From Halocaridina rubra (Eukaryota; Arthropoda; Malacostraca; Decapoda; Atyidae): 28,377 nt of DNA. Of this stretch, positions 1-10,700 are shown in pieces; position 1 is the stretch's first letter; each line of letters begins with the position of its first letter. The notes below the pieces were generated by a model. That model did no database searches. It was not told the origin of the DNA and saw nothing but the letters and a program-made list of their open reading frames with translations. Location of the stretch: contig JAXCGZ010021826.1 of NCBI GenBank assembly GCA_037179515.1, positions 1 to 28,377 of the forward strand, in the 5' to 3' direction. The position numbers and the translations under genes were made by a program.

Positions 1-2247
1 CAGGCGCAAAGCGGGGCTCCAGATGGTCAAGAAGGCTCTTCATAAAGGGATGAATTCGTTGACGTGCAGGTATAGCTGGGGTGATCCAGACTGGTGCACC
101 TAAATACGTGTACTGTGTGCAGTGAGGGATGACATTACCACCCATGGCGAATGCAGGCAGTGCTCTGCAGTTGCGTGAAGTAAAAATCCTGCTTTTTTCT
201 GGGGAGATAGTAAGGCCACAGGAGGTAGCAGACACGTAAAAATCATGGAGCATGTGCTGAAGGTCGTGTGGATGCATATGTCGTCCGCATAGCAGGTAAC
301 TGTAGTACCGGGAATGACAGGAAGGAGGGAGAGTAGACGATGCATATGGATATTGAATAGAAAAGGACTTAGCACACCCGCCTGAGGAGTACCCAGTTCA
401 AACCGTTCATAGGAGCTATACGACCCTTTAAAAAGGACACTTGATGTTCTGTTGCAGAGATATCCCCGTATCCATTTCAGTATGTTCCCCCGAACTCCAA
501 AGTCCACCAGCTGGTCAAGAATAATTTCCTTGTTGGCTATATCGAAGGCAGATTTGAGGTCCAGGAAGGCGACCACACTGGTGGGAGAAAGACGGGTGTA
601 GAGTTCAGCGAGGCAGTGATGTGTGCTCCGTTGTGGGAGGAAACCATAAAGACTGGGGGAGAGTTTATCCTGTAGACGGTGCATGAGCCGGGCAAGAAGG
701 ATGCGTTCAAACACTTTGCTGAAGCAGGAGGTGAGGGAGATAGGCCTAAATTTGTCGGTTCCAGGTTTTGGTAGAGGAATAATAGTGCTTCTGGTCCAGG
801 CAGAGGGCACATGCCCCAAGCAAAAGCAAAGATTGAAGAGCTGCAGTAGGGGGTTACCAGGAACTTTCTGAAAAAGACGGAGAACTTGATATGTAAGACC
901 ATCCTCCCAAGGGGCAGTAGCCTTAATCCTAGCAAGAGCACGTCGTAGTTCATCCTCTGTGAATAGGATGTCATCCTCTTCATCCGTCTGTAGTAATGCA
1001 CCCATTAGGCGGAGGTTACGAACACTGCGGTGGGTGGAGAGTGCCTCTTGAACGTTCCCGGGAAGGTTGCAAGTTTGTGACTGTGCTGACCAGGTAGTAA
1101 TGAGGTCCTGAGCATACTCAAGTGGACGGTGGTGTAGAGCACAGGTGGGTTTCTTCTTGACAGCCTTCCTTATAAGATGCCACATAGTCCCAGCGCTAGT
1201 CTGATGGTTAATACTATCCGTAAATTTATGCCAATACTCCGTGTGCACGCACTTCTGCAGGGCAACCAGATCATCCCTCTCCAGCTGATATTGGTGCAGG
1301 TGGTCAGGGGTGGGCTGTCTTTGAAAGGAGAGTCCAGCATCCACAGCTGTCCTTTCCGCCTGGGCAATACGCTGATCCAAAGTCCAGGAATGGGCCTCAG
1401 GGCGACGTGGAACGTGTGGTCTGAGAACATAATGCATGTAGAAGTCATGTGTAGAATCCACCAGTGAGTTGTATAAGCTGTCTGGAGAAAGGAGATCAAA
1501 AGTGGGAAGGAGGTGAGAGATAAAGGAAATATAAGTGGGGCAGTATTTGGGAGGGATAGAGATGCGGGTGCGGTGATGGGAGAGGGTAGCTGGAGTCTGA
1601 AGTATGGAGTATTTCAGGCTAAGGGCAACATGGTCAGAAAAGAGAGAAGGGATAGAAGAGCAGGAGACATTAGGTACCACAAGGCCAGCTGTGAGAATGT
1701 GATCTACAGTACCCCCACGAGCGTGTGGCACCACCAGTATCCCAGCGAGTGAGGCGGGTAGCGGCGGATGTAGTCGAGCAGAGGCTTGCCACCGCGATTG
1801 GGAGTGGGAGATGAGTCACCAAGGGCGGGGTGTCTGGCGTTAAAATCCCCCATATAGATCATTCCACTGTCTGTAGGTATTGGAAGGGCTGGTAGATTAA
1901 TCACACCTGGGGCAGAGTAGACATTGCACAATCGAAGAGTACCATTCCCGACAGTGATTTCAAAGAGCTGAAAGGTCATATCAACTTGTGCAGAAGAACC
2001 AAGGAGCGTGTGAGGTATGGAGGAATGAATGTAGGTAATGAGTCCTCTTCTGGTATAATGCACATATGAAACATACCCTGTGAGCATAGGAGCCTCCACC
2101 CCTGGTGGAGCACCACCAGGAAAAGCCTCTTGTATGAAAATAACCTGCGGATGATGACGATAAACATAGGCTCTAAGTGCAGTGAGTTTAGGAGAGTGTC
2201 TAATTCCAAAGGCATTCCAAGAGATGGCATTGTTATTCTTTAGTCTT
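1..2247 (-). mobile_element. Decayed non-LTR retrotransposon (LINE) with endonuclease and reverse transcriptase
   Basis: On the minus strand the element starts its endonuclease domain near 2245 (NNAISWNAFGIR, then QVIFIQEAFPGGAPPG) and reaches the catalytic-loop motif GDFNARHPALGDSS (GDFN at 1839-1850). The frame then breaks near 1725 and resumes as the 544-residue frame at 100-1734, with PHARGGTVDHIL, the RT fingers (RPISLTSCFSKVFERILL), motif A FLDLKSAFD, motif B-like GTPQAGVLSPFLFN and motif C YADD (280-291). A second frameshift near 261 moves to a frame reading SATSCGLTISPEKSRIF and PHCTQYTYLGAPVW, which runs off the left edge. APWEDG for APGEDG-type and GTPQAG for GTPQGG suggest decay. 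The domain order fits an apurinic-endonuclease LINE of the I/Jockey group; the exact clade is uncertain. It probably lies inside RpL12 intron 3, sense with the gene. Confidence 0.88.
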
Positions 2248-3560
2248 ACTTTTACTTTGCTTTCCGTTCTATATTTTCATTAGGTTAGGTTGTTTTATTT
2301 TAGTTGCTAAACATAATAAAAATGAGAAAAATAAATACAAAAATTATACAAATAAAAAACAACCCATAGGATTCACACTCCAGGGGCACCCACATATTCC
2401 ACAAACTTAAACAAGGTGAACAAGAAAAAAATTAAGACAGGTAAAGTTCATTATTTTCCACACAATCCCTATCTATCCCAAAATTTTGTTTTGCTGGAAG
2501 ATAAATTCAGTATGGAAAGAAATAAGTAAATTCTTCTCTTACCCTCTTCTCCAAAAGACTTTGCAACTCCATACAAATGAAGTGCAATGATGTTCAGATA
2601 TTGCTTAAAAGTGAATAAGCAAACAGACATACACGAGACCTAGTCTTGAACAATTATTAATATGGCTTTTGTATATACAGAAACTTTTTTTCAAGCTCCT
2701 TTTCTCTTTCGCAATTTTGAACGCACAATTAGCAGAAAATACTCGTCTCTGCTTTAGGAAGGCTCAAGTAAAGCCAGACTGGACGGGAATACTTGTTCAA
2801 AGCATAATTTTACAAGTCAAGTTTTTGAGGAGATATTTCGTCCTGGACTAAAAGTGTCAAATGAGGCAAAATAAGATATTTAATCGTTATTAGGAAAGAG
2901 GTTAATTTAGAGGCCTCTTAATCATTGAAGAGAAAGAGGATACATCTCGCTATCCCTAGAGAACTCTTACAAAAACGAAATGCTAAGGTATTAAAAGCAA
3001 AAACAAAAGTAGCTTCCCTCTGTAAAACTAACCCTGAATGGTAAAGTTAATCCAAAACTATACAGTCAACTCCCGCAACAGTTCCATATATCAGTCCACT
3101 GAAGTGTATATGCAAATCGTAAAATGTGATCAATATTTAGGTGTTTGCTTAAATGATTCCAAAATTGAAGACCTTAGGTTTGCCTTGCTTATCTTGGCCC
3201 CTTCTTAAGGGTTTGAACTAACTCTGGTAAAAACAAGTAAAGTGCTTGCCGTGTTATTTGACACTATTATTCCCTATTCAAATGGAAAGGCTGGAGATTT
3301 AAGAAGAATTAAAGCTAACGCACTGCGGTGGGTCCGAACACAATAAGCGAATAAAGTCCTAAAATTGATTTTTGTGCACTACAGAAGTCCAAGGTACAAT
3401 GTCTGGTCATGATGTGCAGTTAAATGTTGTTTCCCTGGGTAATGCTGAAGGGATATTTACAACCAAATCAGCGACCAATAGAAACATTAATTTTGGCTGT
3501 TACTGTGTCCTATACTATATAGAATAGCATGGGCGAAAACCAGCCAGAAATACGATATAT
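2248..3560. other. Gene-free intronic stretch
   Basis: AT-rich sequence with no supported gene. A plus-strand stretch around 3130-3350 can be read in broken frames as QYLGVCLND and later KVLAVLFDTIIPY, vaguely like a LINE C-terminus, but too weak to call. The sequence TTAGGTTAGG occurs at about 2279. It probably belongs to RpL12 intron 3. Confidence 0.5.
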
Positions 3561-4270
3561 ACTCTAGAATAATGCCACTTTCATGTGCTTATAGGCCATT
3601 TTATGTGTAACTATTAATCCACATCTGAATTGAGGTGAATGCAGACAGGCTGAAGCTGGGGAAGTGAAAGTAGATGCCCTGTTTAACCCAGCACTGTGGG
3701 CCCAAACACAGGTATACTGTATCACTTCCAGTGCTTGAGCTACAATGGGTATTGAGAAAAGCATCTAGCCTTAATTTCCATAAAAGAAACAATATCAAAG
3801 CTTCAAACAAACAATAAAATTCCTTTTTATTTTCTATTCTCTTCTTCAGCATCTTCTTTAATATAAATACTGTAATGCCTTCTGTCACACAATAAAGAGA
3901 CCAAGCCTCGTACATACAATGGCCGTAATCCACCTAGTAAGGGGAGTGGCTGAGTCAAAGCACATACAGTCAACAAAAGCCATCTAGGACCATTAAGTAA
4001 GATATACAAAAGCACATCAAATATCTCTCTCTCACTACAGTTATGATAGTCATAGTGAACTCCATTATCTATATTATTTTCTTTCACTCCATGTATCTCA
4101 CTTCACTAAAATATCTCTCACATGATGCTCATTCAGTTAAGTCAAGAGTTTACACATAAGTATAGAAACTTATCATCAATCTTTAGCAAGTTCTTGGTCA
4201 TATACACTTGAATGCACCATTTTATGGTTCACAATTTGTCCACAATAAATTTTAGGTAGACACGAATAAA
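3561..4270. repeat. Gene-free stretch with a minus-strand relic of the GACTCAGCCAC dispersed repeat
   Basis: At about 3925-3965 the minus strand reads TTTGACTCAGCCACTCCCC followed by a short CCCC..GGTGGATTACGGCC segment. This matches the repeat at 16350-16400 and 25250-25320. The rest shows nothing recognisable; open frames here lack any domain signature. Confidence 0.5.
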
Positions 4271-4390
4271 GTTTATAAAATAATTCTCAGGGTTGTTCCA
4301 AGTAGTTCTTTTCATGTGCTAGAAAGCCCCTTTGCACACTCCTTCACGTAAGCCATGACAATAATATTCTCTGAGATTTGAACCCAATTT
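4270..4390 (-). pseudogene. Decayed tandem duplicate of RpL12 exon 3
   Basis: The minus strand carries a divergent copy of exon 3 and its donor flank, offset 170 bp from the real exon. The TAATT of the intron start is at 4451 in the real copy and 4281 here. Real [13 protein letters not shown] corresponds here to LSST, stop, KELLGTTL, with an in-frame TGA at the Leu codon. The donor GGTAATT has become TGAGAATT, so it cannot splice. Similarity continues about 20 bp into the intron (ACACGAATAAAG versus ACTTGAATATAG) and weakens towards the exon 5' part. Confidence 0.75.
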
Positions 4391-4457
4391 CTAGTGTCAC
4401 ATTTAACCCCAATGACAATGGGGGTGAACACTTGAATATAGTATACAGAATAATTAC

Positions 4458-4576
4458 CTGGGCTGTTCCAAGCACTTCCTTTAAAGTACCCGAAAGTGCC
4501 TTGGCTTGGGAACGGGTGCGCATGGTACGGGCAATCTCAATCATCTGGTCCAGAGAGATGTTTCCACTGTGTTTGA
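4458..4576 (-). CDS. RpL12: RpL12 exon 3
   Basis: The acceptor is CTTTTTTCAG before 4576 and the donor is CCCAG|GTAATT after 4458. It encodes the C-terminal rRNA-binding domain start, [16 protein letters not shown], then [14 protein letters not shown] and LKEVLGTAQ, ending in phase 0. A pyrimidine-rich stretch and then a ~95-bp (TA)n tract lie just upstream of the acceptor. A decayed copy lies 170 bp downstream in the transcript direction. Confidence 0.95.
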
Positions 4577-4615
4577 CTGAAAAAAGAAAATAAAATAAAT
4601 AAAAAGAAAATAAAA

Positions 4616-4714
<99 letters not shown>

Positions 4715-7700
4715 TGTACAGTATATATAATTCATGAGGATTCCAATTTTCATAAAATAAAATCTTGATAAGCCATTCACAAAATAAATGCAATATATGC
4801 CCCGAAAATTTCTCAAATATCATTGTAGTAGTTTTACAGGTTACAAGTTGGATTTGGGGAATAAAGGCTAAATACCCTTCCAAACTCCATGCCAGCAGTG
4901 CGCTTGAACATGGATTTGTTACTTCTTAAGTCAAGCACTCCAAGTACACTACAGCCGACCCCAAAAGTATACGCAAAATCCAAATCTCCAAGATGTAACA
5001 TAATTTAACTGCTATAAATCTCCTACAATTCCCACCAAAATCTAATAAAATTTCCACTTGGCTTAAGAAAACGTACTGTGCTTAACCTTCTTCCTATCAC
5101 GGGGAGGTTCCTTCAAAGCTTTAATGACGAGAGAGGCCGCAGAGGGAACGACTTCGACACGTGCTTGACGGTTCTGGATAATGAGTTTGACCGTGACTTT
5201 GAGCCCTTTCCAATCGCCGGTAGCTTTCATGATGTCGTCACCAACTTTCTTTGGGGACAGACCTAAAGGACCGATCTTGGGGGCCAGGGAAGATGTGGCG
5301 GCCATTTCTCCACCCACACATCTCAGACATACTGTAGGTATATTGGAATTTATAAACAACAAATCATTATAGACATTTACAGCAAAACCAAATACAAGAA
5401 AATCCATCATGCAAAAATTAATCCACAGAACCCCACGTAAAGTTAGATAACCTCATAAATCATTAGGTTAGGTTAGGTGACTTGCCCTGCAAATATGAAT
5501 AACCATAGAGCACTGTGGGGTTACTCTTCTTTACAATATCCAAAAAATCTGAGCAATATGTAAATTAGTGCGTGCAATCACAAATGAGACAGATGATGGA
5601 TAAAGTTAAAATAGTTATATTACAACAAATAAAATTAACTAACAAAATGGCAAAATATATGCTGCTCATGAGTTCAGTGTCTGACATTATTCATCCAATC
5701 ATATATTGCAAAACCTCTTTCAAAATGCAAAAAATTACAATACTGTACTTTGTTTAATGTACGGCTCCTTTTCTTATACAGCCCTTAAAAGCACTTAAGG
5801 TAAATTTAACCTTAGTTTTATAATCTCTGCTGCATTTTTAAGGAATATTCTAAGAATAATATTACAGGCAGCGAGGTGAACATTCATCTACATACCAATC
5901 ATCCAATTCTCAAAGAGAGGACAATTGCCCCATAAGACAACTGTTCCTTAGGACGACTCCCATAACCTAACCAAACCCAACTAAACCTAAGGCAGTTGTC
6001 TGCTTTCGCATTAAGAGTTAGGAGCTACTGTCCCAGGAACAAAGATTCGCTTTTGGAGTAAGGGTTAAGGGCTATTGTCCGTATCCCCCTATTCTCACCT
6101 ATGCAGCAATCAAATCTTAACTACTACAACAAAACATGCAAGCACAAATCTGCCCTACACTTCTCTCTTGTCCACACAAGTGATCTTAACGCTATGATAA
6201 TGACAAGGTCATTCAGTCTACAATACTGTTGTTGTTCACTAATTTAAGGCTGGGGTATTAACGCTGGATGCCCTCCCTATACCACCGAGGTGGGATTGAT
6301 AAAGTGGTACTCCTAGTCACTCTGCATTAGCTACATATCAGCAAACAGGAGTATTTGCAGGTACACATTGTTCGAGTTGTCTGCGTGTTTATAATCCGCG
6401 AAATTGGAAAAACGCCCCTAAAAAATAAAGATAAAAAACTATGAAATTCGGGAATAACACCCAGGCAAAAAAATTCGAAAAAAAAAAAAACACATTTCAA
6501 TTTAGTAAATAATCCGCCTCGGAGGCACTTCCGCCATCCTCCTCCTCTTCTACCACTTAGCATGCAAGGGTGCATCAGCTGATACGGAAGTGGCAAAACG
6601 TTTGTGGATAGAGGTTCGTTCTCCCGCATCCTCCTCTTCTACCGCTAAATGCGATCGAATATTATGAAAAGAATTGAAAAAAAGCATTAAGAATAAACAG
6701 CGTACAAACTTCCAATATAATATCGTCAGGGAAATAGCGTGCGGGGGTGCATCAGTTGATACAGAGTAGGCAAAATATTTGCATCCTCGTGCTCACCGCC
6801 ACCATGCACGTCTCAGTGTATGCCTGTTGCCCACCGCATAATACAGTGCATTAATTTGTTTACTGTACAGTAAATCTGTATATCCTTTATACTGTACACT
6901 ATCTGCATGTTAACATTAATAACTACAGGTCTTTCTGCCTTGTTACGTATTTATAAAATATGTTTTACTTATCTTATATCTTTGGTGTAGTGTGTCTATG
7001 GACGGTTGTGGAACGAGCTATGCCCATTACCATTGTTTCTTATGGAAAATAACTCGTCAAATTACACGAAAATTGAAATATTGTACGCGGTACTTCTGAG
7101 AACCTATCTTCGGCTTATTCCAAGAACTGGGTGTACATAAATTGGAAGCAGCTGCTTAAGATGAGAACTGAAGTTGTTTATATAATCTTTTTTTTATAAA
7201 TAGTACTTAAATTATTTCATTAATAAAAATAGAAATTGCTTACTTTTCTGTTTTTATGCTTTATGTTGTCAATGGTGCCTGTGGAAAGGGTGATTGCTTG
7301 TATAGTGCCCCTATACAAAGGTAAGGGAGATGTGTATGAATGCAGTAATTTTAGGGGTATAAGTTTGTTGAGTGTGGAAGGAAAAGTGTACGGTAGGATA
7401 CTGATTAATAGAATTAAGGATAGGACAGAAAATGTAATCTCGGAAGTGCAGAGTGGTTTTAGAAGAGGAAGAGGCTATATAGATCATATTTTTATAGTTA
7501 GGTAGTTATATGAGAATTATTTAGCAAAGGGCAAGGATGTGTATTTTGCATCTTTGGATCTGGAAAAAGCGTATGATAGTTTGATAGAGAGGCAATGTGG
7601 AATGTTTTGAGGTTATATGGAAGTGATGGTAGCCTGTTGCAAGCAGTGACGAGTTTGTATGAGGACAGTAGAGCTTGTGTTAGGGTAGGAAATGAAGTGA

Positions 7701-10700
7701 GTGAGTGGTTTCCAGTGAATGTGGGACTGAGACAGGGATGTGTGATGTCACCATGGCTGTTCAATTTGTATATTGATGGAGTCGTACGAGAGGTGAATGA
7801 GCGAGTGCGTGGTCGAGGTTTGAGAATGGTAGATGGGAATGATAACGAGTGGGAGCTGAATCAGTTGCTGTTTGCAGATGATACTGTGGTGGTGGCAGAT
7901 TCAGAGGAGAAGCTGTGTCAGTTAGTGTCAGAATTTGGAATGGTGAATGAGAGAAGGAAGTTACGAGTGAATGTGGGAAAGAGAAAGGTTATGAGGTGTA
8001 CAAAAAATGAGGATGGAGCTGGATTGAATGTTATGTTGAATGGAGAAACACTTGATGAAGTTGACCAGTTTAAGTATTTAGGCTCGGTTATAACTGCAAA
8101 TGGTGGGGTAGAAGCAGATGTGTCACAGAGTGAATGAAGGATGTAAAGTGTTGGGTGCATTGAAAGGAGTGATGAAGAATAGAGTTACAGATGAATGTTA
8201 AAGTTTTGTATGAGAGTGTGGTTGTGCCAACTGTGATGTATGGATCAGAGTTATGGGGTATGAAAATAAGTGAGAGACGGAAACTACATGTGTTTCAGAT
8301 GAAATACTTGAGGACTACACCTGAAGGGGCTATTGGACTTAAAGAAGACTGTCCAGGACAGTTCGATGTTAAGTCTTCCTTCAGTTACGGTTCTCTTTCT
8401 ATGCCTAAATCAACACCAAATATTCTTCAATATTTGTTGCACATGTCTTATTATCCCTTCACATCTGACAAGTCACAATACACTCCCGATCTCTGGTTCT
8501 CTCTATGTTTTCTTCGTACCCAGACCTGATGAGGGTAGATTTATTCTTTTTTTTTTTTTTTGCCTGTCCTGGTGTCACAATCATAAACAAAACTGTGATG
8601 TATGGATCAGTTATGGGGTATGAAAGTGAGACGGAAACTAAATGTGTTTGAGATGAAATGCCTGAGGAGCACGATTGGTGTATCTCGGTTGGATAGGATT
8701 AGGAATGAAGTGGTGAGAGCAAGAACGGGTGTGAGGAGAGAATTGGCAGCCAGAGTAGATATGAAATGTTCTGAGATGGTTTGGCCATGTGGAGAGGATG
8801 GATGATGAAACTGCTGAATATAGTGATGAATACGAGAGTTGATGGGAGAAATGCTAGAGGGAGGCCTAGATTTGGGTGGATGGATGGAGTAAGGAGAGCC
8901 CTGAATGATAGGAGGATAGATGTGGGGGAAGCAAGTGAGCATGCTAGGAATAAGAATGAGTGGAGAGCGATTGTGACGCAGCTCTGATGGGCATCTGCTG
9001 TTACCACGGGACTGCATCTTACAGAGTAGCCCTGTGGTAGGGGCAGTAGGGGAGTTGACATTATGAAGCAACACAGGTTTCTTTTTATTTTTAATGATTG
9101 TGACACCAGGAAGGGTGAAAAAAAAAAATATACCCTCATCGGGCCTGGGCACGAAGAAAAAGATAAACAGCTGGGGAGTATTGTGACTTGTCAGATGTGA
9201 AGGGATACTAAGAAATATGTAATGAATATCCACGACTATTCGGTGTTGATGTAGGCATAGAAAGAGAACTGTAACTGAAGGAAGACAACATAGAACTGTC
9301 CTTGTCAGTCTTATGTAAATCTACAAGACCCTTCAGCTGTAGTATACCAACGGTCAGTTGGTATCATGGGCCAACCTACTACATGGTGGCTATATATAAT
9401 CAAATAAGCACATTACCATATGTGAAAACATGAATTATATTCCACCCCGAACGGGACTCGAACCTAGGACACACAACTACTGCGCCAAGGCACCACCAAC
9501 CACACCACAGAAAGTCTAAAAGAGAAACCAACCCCACAGCCCAACCGCTATACTAGGAATGAACGCATTCTATATGTACAAGAAATTTTCGAAAATCTTT
9601 TGTGAAGAATATGCGAAGATAACCACTTTTTGCATACCTTCCAAAAAAATATTACTGCAAACAATAAAATCCATCCAATAATCATAATAATGCACCACCA
9701 ATAATAATACATCTCTCTCTCATCAAGTCTAGTCTCACTCCAATTCATTCTAAACCACCTTCTCTGTTTAAGTAAAATCTACATATATATTGTGTTATAC
9801 AGGCACGTGAAAATACATCACCTTTTCTCCACTCACTGTCACAGTGGAGAGGATTCTTTTGGGGCAAGTTTCCTACGTTGTATACATGCATATTTCTTGT
9901 ACCAATATGAATAGATACATCTATGAATACCAAATGTCTACTGGAGAATGTAGGGATGAGTCCAGATTAATATAACATAATTTATTATGTTATGAAAAAT
10001 GGTATTCCTTTTGTTCTAGCCATCCTTTAAATCTATCCTAAAAACAGGATAGGAGATATCGACCTTAACTTAGGTTTTTTTGAAGATGAAAACCGCATGC
10101 ACAAAAAACATCATCTCTTTAATTGTAGTTAGGTTACACGTAATACAAAAATATAAAATTCTGGAGATTAAACGCCCAGTAATCTTATTCAGTGCATTAC
10201 TGCTGGTTAATATCTCCAAGGATGGCAATATAGAAATCCGTACCATGCATGCAATACACAGAATAACTTTGCCAATAATTATGCCCTTGACAACAGGCAA
10301 ATTATATGGATAAGTTATGAGAGACTTAAACTATACTCAAAATATTGGTTTTATGTCACGGATTCACTTTACTACTAAGGGACTGGGTGGCGCCTTCTTA
10401 GGAAGAACTTTGGTTTTGGAAAGTGACTGCTACCTTGAGTGAATGCCCTTTCTAACATCAGACCGTGGTGAGCCACAAACCTTTGGCCTGAAGAACCAAT
10501 GTCACGGATGTAACCACTATCCCACAGTGGCCATATACTCAAAATACCTGCATTAAAGTTTTAAGTTTGTGGAAGAGCCGGAGTATGGGCTGTGGCACTC
10601 CAGCAGTGTCATCGGAACAGTCGCTAGCTCCCTAGTCATTGCCCATAGAGAAAAGCAAACACCTCAATGTTTCTTTATTTGATGCCGGCTACCCCCAAAA

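Noticed and set aside
3130..3360. Possible LINE C-terminus (QYLGVCLND, KVLAVLFDTIIPY)
   Set aside because: Reading requires several frame changes and no diagnostic RT motif is present.
3564..4087. Overlapping minus-strand frames considered as the missing RpL12 last exon
   Set aside because: None encodes the VGC.V.G..PHD-type C-terminus of uL11, and no acceptor in the right phase was found.
4344..4883. Long open frames of Ile-Tyr repeats here and at 16292-16594
   Set aside because: They are translations of (TA)n microsatellites. Only the RpL12 exon 3 part is genuine coding sequence.
8607..9233. 208-codon minus-strand frame
   Set aside because: It is antisense to the decayed LINE and the inverted-repeat arm and has no protein signature.
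9436..9545. Possible minus-strand tRNA gene (GGTTCGAGTCC B box)
   Set aside because: A-to-B spacing is too short and no cloverleaf can be drawn, so it is kept as a SINE remnant.
10070..10313. Overlapping 76- and 77-codon frames on both strands
   Set aside because: No domain, no start context and no splice partners; mutual overlap is typical of chance frames in AT-rich DNA.
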